64,000 nucleotides of DNA from Stictocephala bisonia (Eukaryota; Arthropoda; Insecta; Hemiptera; Membracidae). How positions within the stretch are numbered: position 1 is the first letter of the stretch; each line of letters opens with the position of its first letter. Where the stretch lies: contig JAQJVL010000542.1 of the NCBI GenBank assembly GCA_035578905.1, positions 186,001 through 250,000 of the forward strand, read 5' to 3'. Below are positions 22,991 through 34,271 of this stretch, in pieces. Under the pieces are notes generated by a model. That model did no database searches and was not told where the DNA came from. It saw only the letters and a list, made by a program, of their open reading frames with translations. The position numbers and the translations under genes were made by a program.

Positions 22991-23650
22991 AATAAGCTGC
23001 TGAATACAGTGCTGCCGTATGGCTAAATAGCACACATACAAAAGCAATTGATGCCCAGCATAATAGAGCCATGAGAGCTTTTAGTGGGACTCTCATTGCA
23101 ACTCCACTCCCTCGGCTCTCGATGCTGTTCAATGTAGCTGCCCCAGAAATAAGACGTCAGGAGGCATTACGTAAAAAATTCAATAAGATCTTGAATGCCC
23201 CACACCTCCCCATTACCCAGGATCTCCCACGTTAGAACGGTCGCTTAAAATCTCAAAACCTACCTCTACGTACTGCGTTCCAGTTGAGCAGATCAAATTT
23301 CTCGCCCAATACTAGTTGGGCCATAGCATGGAATAGATTTGATGGACGAAATAAGTTCCTTATAAACGATCTATCAATACCTGTAGGTGGAATGAACCTT
23401 CTCGTATGGAGTGGACATTATTGAATCGGTTCCGAACTGGAGTGGGCAGATGTAACTACTCGAAATACAAATAGGGACTGACAGTAGATCAGTCATGTGA
23501 TTGCGAGGAGTCTATCCAAACAATGGATCACATAGACACAGAGTGCCCCTTGCGCTGTTTTACGGAGGGATTAGCTAGTATAAAAATAATCAGTGAGGCA
23601 GGTCTTAAATGGCTTGATGGAATCGATTTAGCTTTGTGACAGGAGAAACA
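22991..23650 (+). mobile_element. Jockey-like LINE fragment, copy 3 (3' end)
   Basis: It contains only the C-terminal tail (GCTGCTGAATACAGTGCTGC onward) and 3' UTR of the same LINE family, ending TTAGCTTTGTGACAGGAG. Several stops break the frame. Its left edge is a clean joint with the truncated exon A intron block. Confidence 0.7.
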
Positions 23651-24600
23651 AAACTAACTTAATTATTAAATGCTACTAGAGACAAATAATAGTTGTGATT
23701 CTGGTAACAGAGTAATTAATAGGTTAGATGAGGTAAAACAAAAGTGAAAATTCCAACAACGAAACAGCTGATTATTGCCTAGCAACACAATCATATGATT
23801 GTTTTATACTGTATTCATTTATCACTTATAATTACTTCTTATACTATTCTTGTACTTACACAATACAAACTTGTTACATTGACAAGGTTTTTTAATATTT
23901 TTTAAAGAAAATAAGTAGTTGTGAACTTCAACAGTTTTCAACATTCAATCAAATAAAAAAATTACATTACGAGTTAAGCTTTATTATTTGTAATGACAGA
24001 ACACGCATGTTTAATAAATTGTTAAAATAGGGATTTCTAAAACTGTCAGCGCTCCTAGCGCCAAAACAGCCAAGTATATCAAAATAATACCAAGCGTAAA
24101 CAATTCTTAAAATCACTAGTAAAACCTAAATCCATTATAACAAGATTGTAATTAGCATAACAATTGAGGTAAAGTTCCCATTTAAAGTTTGCTGTAAAAT
24201 TTGTTCTTTTTGAAATCCCAATTGTGGCCACCTTGAGTAAATCACCCTGTATAAAGGTAATAACTCCATAATATTCACGTAAAGATTATATAAATCACTT
24301 GATTTTTTTTAAACTTTGTGAGCTATTCTCTCCAAAACAATTATATTTATGAAAAAAAATTATAAGGTTAAAAAGGCCTTAAAATCACAATTAAATAAAA
24401 AAATTTAGGTTTCCATTACAAATGTTGAAGTTGGCTGTCATATTGGAAAGTGGCTGCTCAATTTTGAAAATTTATTTTAAATGTTTAATGTTTACTGAAA
24501 ATGAGGAAAGTTCCCCCATTTAAACTTTGTTATAATTCTTGTGTTTTCCAAGATCCCAATGGTCGACCAGTTCAATTTAACACCCTGTATATACCAGCTG
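23651..24600 (-). repeat. Inverted MITE copies and intron-derived piece
   Basis: Bases 23725-23790 are the reverse complement of the intron sequence that follows class C exons (TTGCTAGGCAATAATCAGCT near 35655). Bases 23960-24252 and 24420-24592 are inverted copies of the MITE described at 9870, each ending CACCCTGTATA. No coding frame is present. Confidence 0.6.
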
Positions 24601-24904
24601 TTTTTCTAAAAACATATGATAAATTAAACATAATTAAATAGTCTTACTTGACTGCATCATGTCCCACTGAGCTGAGCTACTTTCTAATCTTGACTCTAAT
24701 ATAATCCTTAATGGGTCTGCATGTTTTTAAAAATATTTCACACCAGCTCACATTTTCCAAGTATTATTTCAAGGTGACTTTAGTGTGGCCAAGAATTTAC
24801 AACTGAGCAAATTTTTATCTTTTTTCTAAATTCATAGAAATTGAATGATCGTTTGTGGCAATTAATTAATTAATCAGACATTTTCTAAATTACCTCCGGC
24901 CAAT

Positions 24905-25480
24905 ACACTCCAAAATTAGTGTAGGTTTCAATTTATATTGATAGTCTGTTTTTGTTTTTTCCCCTTATGGTGTTTATAAATGATTTTTTAGATATATCTT
25001 TTGTTTATGTCTTTTGACTTTGACATTTGGTATACTATGTTACATTATTTTGTATTTTGTATATTTCTCAGCTTTTATTATGGCTTTCATTGGACCTCTT
25101 TACTCATCTTCTTCTTGTGTTCCATTGTCTTCTCTCAGCCCAGTATCTCTTCATGTTTTCGGATCGTAACTTTCTTTCTTCAGTTGGAATCACTCTTCTG
25201 TCCTTTGTCTATTTATCTTGATTAGTAGTCCGGTCAGCTTTTCATTGAGAACCTTGATATTTTTGTTCATATTTTTCTAATGTTTGAATGATATTTGCAA
25301 TGCTCTTATGCCTTCCTTCAGTTCCACAATCTTTTATTTGTTTTACTGTTCCATAGCTGTCCTATGATCTTTTTGCTTAATCTGCCCTTAGATGTCCTGA
25401 TTAAGTGTCCAAAGAATGAGATTAGTTTTCGTTTTCATTGTACTCATTTCAGGTTCTATCTGTTAGAAGGTTTGTAACTA
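24905..25480 (+). repeat. Exon A upstream intron block (LINE-derived)
   Basis: AATTAGTGTAGGTTTCAATT starts a diverged third copy of the segment that opens both long duplication copies (8632 and 56252). On the minus strand it carries the same old LINE RT tail. Several open frames across it are only low-complexity readings of the opposite strand. Confidence 0.65.
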
Positions 25481-25966
25481 ACTACATAGATTTTACTTAT
25501 TACAAATATTTAATAAACAAAACACAGCATTAACTGAGAGTACAGAGGCTATTTTACTTAATCCAATATTGTTACAGTTGAGCATCAATGTGCTTTTCTG
25601 ACATTACTTAAAGACAGTTCCTTTTTCATATTACATGTTAGACAGAGAGCAATTATATAGCAACTATATTATGTGATAAGATATTATAACAAATATTACA
25701 AATACTAAATTATTATATTCAGCTCTATCCCCATGAAAACTGTTTCGTTGGAAGCTAGTCTAAAGCCTAAATTTATTTCCCCCCCCCCTGGTGATATATC
25801 CCATAATCATCTTCCTTAATTTAATTGCGAAAAGATAAAGATTTTTCTTTTTATTACTTTACATTGTTGAACAATCTCTACTTTCTCCTTTCTCTATCTA
25901 ATAAGAATGGCCTCTTCATTATATAAAATATTTTGTAAATATATTAATTTACAATGAACTTTTCAG

Positions 25967-26020
25967 GTGGAACTTTCAGAACGAGCTGTGCATGGATCTC
26001 TTGAATCGATTGGATCACAG
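25967..26020 (+). CDS. Micro-exon A4
   Basis: A 54-nt candidate exon, acceptor GAACTTTTCAG, donor CAG|GTGAGTAA, phase 0 product VELSERAVHGSLESIGSQ. Core LSERAVH is kept, and the changes lie in the C-terminal half. The antisense frame here hits a stop, which argues that the plus strand is the coding one. Confidence 0.55.
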
Positions 26021-26734
26021 GTGAGTAATTTATTATTTTAGAGAAAATATAAATGTGAATAATACAATATATATACACAATATATAAATAATACAAAAAT
26101 TAGAATAAGCCGTCTAACCACTGAGGGATTTTAGGTTGTCGCCCTACCATTGAGAGTAACTGTTTTTTTTTTTCACAAAAGATGCAAGTAGTATCTAAAA
26201 ATAATATATATTATAGTGAACAGTAAAATGCTTGACTAATATCACATAGAAGAAATAAACAAAGAGTTGATTCAGTATTGCGCTGAAAGTGTGTCGAATA
26301 GTTATTTCTCCAGTTCACCTTATGGGTGGCAGGGTCAGCACCTCCTCAATCCCTCCCTTATTACTCCCAAATCTTCCAGTGTAAACATAGTAATTATTAC
26401 CTGCTAGAGATTTATTAAGATGTACATTAGTTGTAATCTATTTATAATCATCACTGAGGCTTTCGCTGCAGCCATTAGAAAGTGACCTATGTTACTTTAT
26501 CTTTGTTCTAATACGAAACAATTAATTCAGGTTATTGTTAATATATTATTAGATAATTGAGATTTCAATCAGTATTTACAACAAGATTAATTAAAGTTTA
26601 ATTATAACGTAAACTAGCCTAGACTACATAGCCTAATACTATTATATATGATGTACAAATAGGCCTACAACAAGGATCAGAGAACTTAGTTTATTGCATG
26701 AGAGCCATACTACCAATCAATCATTCAATCAAAT

Positions 26735-27000
26735 TCTTTATTTGTAATTTCATAGAGAAGTACAATGGTTTCAATAATCTTTAAATAAGTATCAGAGAAC
26801 ATTATTGTCAGTTAGTTAAAAGGAGAACTTGTCCAGAGTATAGTGTGGTCGATTCATGAGACATTTAGTCAAGTTGTTCTTCATGCTTTTCTCAGTCAGG
26901 AATCGTAGATAGTCTGGAAGATGGTTAAGTAGTTTGCAGCCAATGTAGTCAGGTTTCTCCTCATATAATGTCAAACGGTGTCGAGGAATCACAAAGTGAG
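26735..27000 (-). pseudogene. LINE RT C-terminal tail, antisense relic 1
   Basis: On the minus strand this matches the 29330-29600 relic: a TLYEEKPDYIGCKLLNHLPD-like segment followed by a LLTTRLMDRP-like stretch, the hydrophobic NKLP-type tail of LINE RTs, and a TTTGATTGAATGATTGA-like 3' tail. Frames are broken. Confidence 0.55.
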
Positions 27001-27450
27001 TTGCGTGCCTTGTATGGTATATATATGAAAGTTGTTGTTTCCAAGTGGATTTTGCTGTCTACATACATTATTATTCATTCATGTATAATATTGGCTAGTA
27101 TCACAGAGAAGAAACAAACAGAGGCTGCATGCAGTAGTACGCCAAATGCTTGTCGAATAGTTATTTCTCAAGGTCACCTTACGGGTAGCCGGGCCAGTCA
27201 TAAAAACAAAATGTCATTATGTAAATACATATTTACAGCAGTCATGATCTTTAAAAAAGGAATACATGTCGGTGGTATTGGCCCATTTATGTCCGATGGT
27301 ATTGATGTGGTCCGGTGTGTGTCATTTCAATCCCCATATTCCCAATAGCCAAAGCCATCTGCTGTTAATACTTTCTCCCTATCTCCTTAATATTTTTTTC
27401 TCCAGTAGTAAATTGAATATATATATTAATTTATCAGTTCAAATATTAAG

Positions 27451-27506
27451 TTACAAGATTTGGCACCAGATAATAACCTACTTGCTGAAATTTACGTGGC
27501 TCACCT
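27451..27506 (+). pseudogene. Relic of a class A exon
   Basis: The intron consensus on both sides is still recognisable: TATATTAATTTATCAGTTC upstream, and CACCTGTGAGCAATTTACTATT downstream in place of the usual CACAGGTGAGTAATTTATTATT. The acceptor polypyrimidine tract is lost, the interval is 56 nt (not a multiple of three) and the peptide no longer matches LSERAVHE. It is best read as a dead duplicate. Confidence 0.5.
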
Positions 27507-27856
27507 GTGAGCAATTTACTATTTTAAAGCATATGATATATAAAAAAAGTCAGTATAAACCAACTAACCAGTATCAATCAACAAGCTAGATACTACGGTA
27601 TAGCGATAGATGAAATATAAAATATTATATTTCTCATTGAGTTAACTTCAATGTGTTACAAGTTTTATTGTGTTGCTTTTAAACCATCAGCCAAAATTTA
27701 ATAAAAAGTAGTGTCTGGATATCACCTATTTCTCAATCCAAATTGGTTTCTGAAATGAATTGATAAATATCTTTATTAACAAAGTTTACAAATGGCGAAG
27801 TTAGGAGTACTGTAGTTAGGAGAGAGTACAAAGTGCACCTATCTAGTCCTCTCTTA

Positions 27857-28040
27857 CGAGGTGTGGCTAGAAAAAAGTGAACTGAGGCTGAAAATAAAAT
27901 TTACTTACAAATATTTACATTTTGATGTTATCTTTTTCAATGTACTCCCCTCCTCGTTCTCTACACCGCTCCATACGAGTTTTCCACTGGATGTAGCACT
28001 GCTGAAGATCATTTTCTGAAGCCCGTTCATGACTTCCGTC
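27857..28040 (-). pseudogene. Mariner-type transposase C-terminus, fragment
   Basis: The minus strand encodes ASENDLQQCYIQWKTRMERC then GGEYIEKDNIKM and a stop, the usual end of mariner-like transposases. The sequence then reaches CTAGCCACACCTCGTA at 27857, a terminal-repeat-like end next to TA. The rest of the element is not recognisable, and the family differs from the two other mariners in this window. Confidence 0.65.
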
Positions 28041-28736
28041 GCTTTTTATTTTACTGCTTTAACAGTTTCAAATTCTGTTCCTTTTAGATGCTGACTTGAC
28101 TTAAGCAATAAAAAATGTCAAAATTCTATTTTTTCAACAAATTCTATTTCATTACCAGCACTCTCCATGTTCACAATTATACCATGCTGACAATTTTACT
28201 GTACAACTAAACAAGACTTTTTACCATTTTACGATTGGACTGGGCCCATAACCTGTTAAAAGGTTAGTAACTGACTACACAGATTTTACTTATTATAAAT
28301 ATTTAATAAACGAAACACAGTATTAACGAGATTACAGAGGCTATTTTACCTAGTCTAATGTTGTTTCAGTTGGGCATCAATGTGCTCTTCTGACATTACT
28401 TAAAGACAGTTCCTTTTTCATGTTACACAGAGAGCAATTATATTATGTGATATGATATTATAACATGTATTACAAATACAATATTATTATATTCAACACT
28501 ATCTCCTTGTAAACTGTTTTGTTGGAAGATAGTCTAAAGTCTAAATTTATTTCCCCCCTGTTGATATATCCCACAATCACCTTCCTTAATTTACTTGAGA
28601 CAAGATAAAGATTTTTCATTTTTATGCTTTACATTATTGATCAATCTCTACTTTCTCCTTTCTATATCTAATAAGAATGGCCTCTTCTTTATATAAAACA
28701 TTTTGTAAATATATTAATTTATCAATAAACTTTTAG

Positions 28737-28790
28737 GTGGATCTTTTAGAACGAGCTGCGCATGAACCTATTCAACGGAGTAGATCACAT
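28737..28790 (+). CDS. Micro-exon A5
   Basis: A 54-nt candidate exon, acceptor AAACTTTTAG (weaker, no C before AG), donor CAT|GTGAGTAA, phase 0 product VDLLERAAHEPIQRSRSH. It is the most diverged intact class A copy, and the weakened acceptor and donor may mean it is skipped or dying. Confidence 0.5.
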
Positions 28791-29329
28791 GTGAGTAATT
28801 TAGTATTTTAGAAAAAATATGTATCTATAAAAAATTTAGTATAAGCCACTCAACCATTGAGGGTAACTGCCTTTTTTCATTAAAGCTTCAAGTATTTTCT
28901 AAAAATAATATTATATTTTAATGAACAGTAAAACGCTTGAGTATTATTAAAGAGAAGAAATGAACAGAGGTTGGATCCAGTATTGCATGGAATGTGTGTC
29001 GAATAGTTATTTCTCCAGTTCACCTTACAGGTGGCAGGGCCAGCACATTGTCAATCCCTCCCTTATTCCCCCAAATCTCCCAGTGTAAATGTAGTAATTA
29101 TTACTAGAGATTTATTAAGATGTACATTAGATGTAATCTATTTATAATCGTCACTGTTGTTAGAATCAGTATTAATTACAATCTTGTTGTTAGAATTAAT
29201 TACTGTAATTCTAACCTAAACTAGCCTAGACAACATAGCCTAATACTATTATCTATTATATACAAATTACAAATAGGCCTACAAGAAGGATCAGAGAACT
29301 TAGTTTATTGAAAGAGAGCAATCAATTAT

Positions 29330-29600
29330 TTATTTATATATTTATAGAGAAATACAATGGCTTCAATAATCTTTAAATAAGTATCAGAGAACATTAGTGT
29401 CAGTTAGTTGAAAGGAGAACTCGTCCAGGGTATAGTGTGGTCGATCCATCAGACATCTAGTCAAGGTTTTCTTTAGGCTCTTGTCAGTCAGGAATTGTAG
29501 ATGGTCTGAAAGATGGTTAAGAAGTTTGCAGCCAATATAGTCAGATTTCTTCTCATATAATGTCAAATTTTGTTGAGGAATCACAAAGCGAGTTGTGTGT
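29330..29600 (-). pseudogene. LINE RT C-terminal tail, antisense relic 2
   Basis: A 66-residue minus frame reads NLTLYEKKSDYIGCKLLNHL and later TRCLMDRPHYTLDEF, matching the conserved LINE RT C-terminus (YNKLP-type block and fYSLDEF-type end). The upstream minus sequence gives FHRYHARHTTRFVIPQ, another expected piece. It is a truncated 3' fragment duplicated with unit 2. Confidence 0.65.
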
Positions 29601-29928
29601 CTTGCGTGGTATCTATGAAAGTTGTTGTTTCTAAGTGGAATTTTGCAGTTTACATACGTTATTATTCATTAATCTAAAATATTGACTAATATTGTTATGT
29701 ATCCACTATGTAACTTTATGTTACATTATATTATCACTAGCTGACCATGTTCATTGTCAAATGTCTTTGATATGTAGTTTAACCTTATGTTGTATGTAGT
29801 GATGTCATACCATATGATATTAATAAAGCGACGCTATTGGCTGTCTTATCTCACACCACTTCCAAACCCGTACGGCCAATGTTCCCGCACAGAGCCATCA
29901 TCATACACACAGATAACCAGGGCCGTAT

Positions 29929-29995
29929 TTAGCATGTTGGCGCCCCTTTGTCTGGTTAAAGTTATTTTTCTAAAAACCTTTATCAAAATATTATA
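29929..29995 (+). mobile_element. Possible hAT-type terminal fragment
   Basis: CAGGGCCGTATTTAGCATGT resembles one end of some hAT elements. No opposite end or transposase is visible, and the sequence passes quickly into the duplicated intron upstream of exon B1. Confidence 0.25.
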
Positions 29996-30295
29996 ACATT
30001 TTTTATCCTGATTTGTAACTATACACATCTCAATAAGACTAAACATTCTTTTTAGATCATTTACTTAATTTGTTAAGTGATCATTTATGCACTTCTAAAA
30101 TTAAAAATTGTACCCTGCTTGTTTAGTAAGATTTTTTAAATCTAAATTTTACAATTGCATAGACATTCATATATAAACTCAGCATTACCGATGTTTAATA
30201 ATAACATTTAACTAAATGTATAACTTAAGCGGCTGAGGTAATATGCACAATCTCCAGCAGGTTAATGTATAACCTGGTTGTCTGCTTTTTTTCAG

Positions 30296-30400
30296 CCAAG
30301 AGGATATACAAGTCCTCACTCATCTGGTAGGCCTGTTATATCTACTAAACCTGCTATGAGTCCAGGAGAAATGCAAAAACTACACGCAGGTGGTTATTCA
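30296..30400 (+). CDS. Micro-exon B1
   Basis: A 105-nt candidate exon between CTGCTTTTTTTCAG and GTAAGTATAA. Only phase 0 is open; the other phases stop. The 35-residue product starts PRGYTSPHSSGRPVISTKPA and ends KLHAGGYS; it is Ser/Pro/Gly-rich without cysteine. Two more copies (B2, B3) exist. It differs from B2 at six codons, five of them replacements. The protein is not recognised. Confidence 0.6.
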
Positions 30401-30573
30401 GTAAGTATAATTTTACTATGTTATCTTCTATTTAATTTATGTCAATGTATATACTTGATTTTACATTGTAGATTATATTGTTGTGTTAAGAGTGTTGTGC
30501 ATACAGTGAGAAACCTCATTCAAAGAAAGATTTGTACATTATATTAGGAGTCTGCAATTTATAAGTAGAACCA

Positions 30574-30579
30574 TACAAC
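30574..30579 (+). repeat. Target-site duplication of the solo LTR, left
   Basis: TACAAC here is repeated at 31181-31186, on either side of the TG..CA segment. Confidence 0.8.
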
Positions 30580-31180
30580 TGTGGCAGATAGCCACGCGGC
30601 GAAAAGCATAAATATTGTTCGCGCATGCGCGAAGCTGAGGGAAGGGAGGTTGACGCGACGGGGTCGTCGTTGTGCCCGCAGAGAGAAGACAGCACCGCCA
30701 TGGTTAGGAGTCACCATCACCCTTGACAGACCCGGACAGATGAGTAGCCACTAGAATAAGATTTGGGGCTACCATTAGTAAATGTTTCTTTCAGGCTAAA
30801 TAATCGGAATGGGGGGGAGTAGATTCACTGAGTAGTGTCAATTAGGAAAACCATTCAATGTAGACTAACAATGAGAGGGCACGAGGGGATCGCAGCCAAT
30901 CACGTTGTAGCACCATTAATAATTAAATTAACCTTTTTTTCAAAGAAATTATTTTAGAGCTGATCAAAGCTGGTTGTGATTTTAGGGAACCGGACGAAGA
31001 GCACTCACGCGGCCAACGTTTCGACTTACCCCACTTGCTTCTAAGTTGAACGGGAAACAGGGCTGAATTAATCTTATAAATTACCACATGGCCTCTGATT
31101 AAATGATACCAATTGACCAATAACGTCCCAATAACCGGGGTTTCCTGTTAAATTGGTATCAACCAATACGATTTCCCTCA
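30580..31180. mobile_element. Solo LTR
   Basis: A 601-bp segment starts TGTGGCAGATAGCC and ends TTTCCCTCA, so it has the TG..CA ends of an LTR, and is flanked by the 6-bp duplication TACAAC. The duplicated introns after exons B2 (near 46585) and B3 (near 50770) lack it, giving the empty site. It is GC-richer than the surroundings, with CATAAATATTG near 30607 as a possible TATA element. It has no coding frame, so internal sequence was lost by LTR-LTR recombination. Orientation is unclear. Confidence 0.85.
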
Positions 31181-31186
31181 TACAAC

Positions 31187-31845
31187 AAGAAAATCTATTG
31201 GTGTGTAATATAAAGGGATTAGAATCAGATAATAATTTTATTTCACTTTTTAGTTACCAAAATCAAACATTTTATGTTATAAGGAATATAATTCTCGCAA
31301 AGGCAATTTGTGCCTGAGGGGGAAAATCAGTTGTCAGGGGGTTCTATCCCCCTTATCCCCCCTTCTTATACTTACACCAGTGTAATGGAGTATGGTATGA
31401 TTAGCGAATTAAGTATTAGCTATTGAATGTTCTAAGACTTGAAAAAAATTCATAACCAAGTTTTTATTTGTACAGATTTTAAAATTATTGTTAATCCTTA
31501 ACCCTCAAGAAGTGATTTGAAATTAATTTATCTTTACATCATCATTTACAATGAAATCATCAAAGATATACAGAGACAAGTTCCTTGTCTGACTAAATTA
31601 AAACTTACAAATAGAGTAGAACCCATAAACATGTATGAGAAAGTATCATGTAACTACTCATTAATAAATCGTACTGCTCTGTCACTGAGTAGTTTAGACT
31701 TTATTATCTCAGTTGGAGGGAGCTGCTTCAGTCTTAATGGGTATTTTATTGAACACTTTAATCCCTATATACAAAGAGCTAACCCATGATTAGGGTAGTT
31801 TACTGTTTGTACATTGACACATCTGGTAATACATTTAGTATTATA
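31187..31845 (+). repeat. Repeated intron segment after class B exons
   Basis: This matches 46600-47246 and partly 50770-50990, including CTCGCAAAGGCAATTT and a TCTATCCCCCTTATCCCCCC-type pyrimidine tract. Open frames here are not supported by any motif. It is part of the B-to-C duplication unit. Confidence 0.7.
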
Positions 31846-32247
31846 CTAGCACAGTACCGTCCTTCGTACGGGGTTTATGTTGATTTATATTGTGCTTATT
31901 GCATTCAGTAATACAAAATTTGTACGTAGTGGCATCTGTATAATGCAAAAGAGCATTGTGGTCTCGTTACCCCTAGGAAAGAAAACAGTAAGAATCATGC
32001 AGATCTCCTATTTCGTCACATGGGTGAAATGACAACAACAAACAAAACAATATCAGTTGTTATCAAAAAGTTGTTATCAGAGCGCTGATGAGTGAGGTTC
32101 TTATCTGATCCAGTCCGAGCCGCCACCTGTCCTGTGCCATGACTGTGCCAGTAGTTTTGCGTAATTTTTGTCGTTCTGTATTACTTTAAACTGAATATTT
32201 TATTTTTATTAGTAATGAACTATACATATTTGTATTTCTTACTTAAT

Positions 32248-32973
32248 GTCCGTTAAGTGTGGAAAATGTGCTGTGGAGTTTTTGGGTGCTGAACGTGTTC
32301 TTTAGTGTATGGACTGTAAGCAGTCCTTTCACCCGTCATGTACTCGCCTCGTAAATCTAAACTTAAAAATTGGAAGTGTGACTCCTGTAGTTAAGAATCT
32401 GCTTCATCTAAAAGTTCTGACAACGTCAGTGATGAATAATCATTTTTAATCAGCGTTCTGACTTCCATGAAGAACGAGGTATTGGAGGGAATTGACGCTA
32501 AACTCGAAGACGTGACCGCTGAATTGAAGAATATCAATGGTAAATTCAGTGCCCTGGAGAAGTCACACGAAGAGCTGCGTATACGCTGTGTCCAATTGGA
32601 ATGTGATCTCGGTGGGCTTACCGAGAAGGTGCGCGTTTTACGGGTGCGATTACACAACTCAGAGCAGCATTCCCGATGTGCAAAAATTGAGATACGAGGT
32701 TTTCTACGTAGTCAAGGAGAAGACTCAATAGAAGAGTTTTGTTATAGATGCTAATATTATTTAGGATGACCAAAAATTGTTATGGCTGTTAATGTTATTT
32801 ATGTTACCTTAAAAGTATCTTAACTTATAAGTTTGTGAACTTGGATGATAGTTGACGTGTTGAATAACCTTTGTTTTACTTTTCTGTTTTCCTATTGTTA
32901 AGTTTAATCTATGATACTATTCAATTGTGCATATGTCTGTGCAGATAATGAATAAAGAGATTTGGTTTGATTT
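32248..32973 (+). mobile_element. Half-LINE: PHD/coiled-coil ORF1 joined to LINE 3' end
   Basis: MSVKCGKCAVEFLGAERVL starts at 32248, then a stop at 32305 and CMDCKQSFHPSC, together a PHD-type finger. Bases 32467-32750 give a coiled coil (LEDVTAELKNINGKFSALEK, LTEKVRVLRVRL) and an EIRGF segment of the RRM-like domain. The sequence then switches to a non-coding 3' region ending AATAAAGAGATTTGGTTTG. All of ORF2 is missing. Two stops break ORF1. Confidence 0.65.
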
Positions 32974-33203
32974 GAATATGGATTTCGAATGAGTGTAATG
33001 AGTGTAGATGAGCGAATGTAGTCATTGTTACAAACTAAGGCCGACTATTCCTTAGAAAGTGTCATTAATTAATAGCCCAATGACAAATGAACAGCCGGTG
33101 GTTATCAACTGATCCTTCTCAAAATGTATTATGACTCTAATTGGGATCGAACTGAGAACCTTTAGCAGATGAAGCTGGGATTGAACTAACTACGCTACTG
33201 ACC
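32974..33203 (-). mobile_element. tRNA-derived SINE, copy 1 (truncated)
   Basis: On the minus strand it starts GGTCAGTAGCGTAGTTAG, where TAGCGTAGTTAG fits a Pol III A box, and further on carries CAGTTCGATCCC, a good B box. The body continues to CGAATCCATATTC-like sequence. The 3' portion and poly(A) are missing relative to the 44.3-kb copy. Confidence 0.75.
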
Positions 33204-33280
33204 AATTATTACATGGGCTATCTGCCCATGTAGGCTCATTTCCTGTTACTATTATTTAGCTTAAATAATTTCTATTATAC

Positions 33281-34271
33281 CAGGTGTAACAAAACTCTCT
33301 ACACAAACTTTAGGATATTGTTCCTTAGGTGAAATGAAGCAAAAAACATAATACAACAAATGGTCTATCTCATTCCGTTTACTGTCTGTATATCAATATG
33401 TGTTTTTTACTATTTAAAATGTTTAAAACCACATTACAAAGAAACTAATCGTTTTATGAAAAAATACCAAGAAAGATAATTGTTAGTGCTTTTAATAAGA
33501 ATAAAAACGATACCTTATTTTTTTAAATGAAACAATTAAAACAAAACTACAACGATTTTTTTGTAAAACTGTACAGCCTCACTTGCATGTGTGGGGAAAA
33601 AAATCGAGTGGTTTTATGAAAAAATACCAAGATAGGTAATTGGTAGTGCTTTTAATAAGGATTAAAACGATGCCTTGTTTGTGAAAATGAAAATCAAATA
33701 ATAAATAACAAATTTACTACGATAGTTCTATGACACTGTAAAGTTTAGAATGGACCCATAGAGCAACAATGGGATTCATTATTAATGGGCTGTCGGCTTA
33801 TAATAACGTAGTAACACTATAAATGTACTACTTTTTAAATATTTAAAATAAAACTACATTTTGACAGATTATAAAAATGAGTATTTATTATTCAACTATT
33901 AATAAAAGGATTACATTTTAGGTATTTTTTCATAAAACCACTCGATTTTTTTTCCCCACACGTGCAAGTGAGGCTGTACAGTTTTACAAAAAAATCGTTG
34001 TAGTTTTGTTGTTTATTGTTTCATTTAAAAAAATAAGGTGTCGTTTTAATTCTTATTAAAAGCACTAACAATTATCTATCTAGGTATTTTTTCGTAAAAC
34101 GATTAGTTTCTTTGTAATTTGGTTTTAAACATTTTAAATAGTAAAAAACACATATTGATATACAAACAGTAAACGGAATGAGATAGACCATTTGTTATAT
34201 TATGTTTTTTGCTTCATTTCACCCAAGGAACATTATCCTAAAGTTTGTGTAGAGAGTTTTGTTACGCCCTG
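33281..34271. mobile_element. Foldback element with ~360-bp arms
   Basis: CAGGTGTAACAAAACTCTCT at the left end is mirrored by AGAGAGTTTTGTTACGCCCTG at the right end, and the two arms (33281-33643 and about 33910-34271) remain nearly identical throughout as inverted repeats, with a loop of about 265 bp. Ends in CAGGG/CCCTG next to TA point to a Tc1/mariner-type foldback MITE. Transcription would produce a long hairpin RNA. Part of the arm (GGTTTTATGAAAAAATACCA region) is also repeated directly into the loop. Confidence 0.85.

Larger units (their letters stand above)
25480..27090 (+). repeat. Tandem duplication unit 1 (partner 28250-29690)
   Basis: The two units share, in order, an AGATTTTACTTATTA block, the intron upstream of exon A, the exon itself (A4 here, A5 in the partner), a TCGAATAGTTATTTCTCCAG block and an antisense LINE tail. 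Divergence is substantial, so the duplication is older than the 8.6/56.3-kb one. Confidence 0.75.
28250..29690 (+). repeat. Tandem duplication unit 2 (partner 25480-27090)
   Basis: It contains the same block order as unit 1, with exon A5 and a better-preserved antisense LINE tail. Between the two units lie the exon relic and a mariner fragment. Confidence 0.75.

Noticed and set aside
31517..31789. 90-residue plus frame between exon B1 and repeat R
   Set aside because: The duplicated block at 46910-47190 has stops in the same frame, so it is not conserved as coding.
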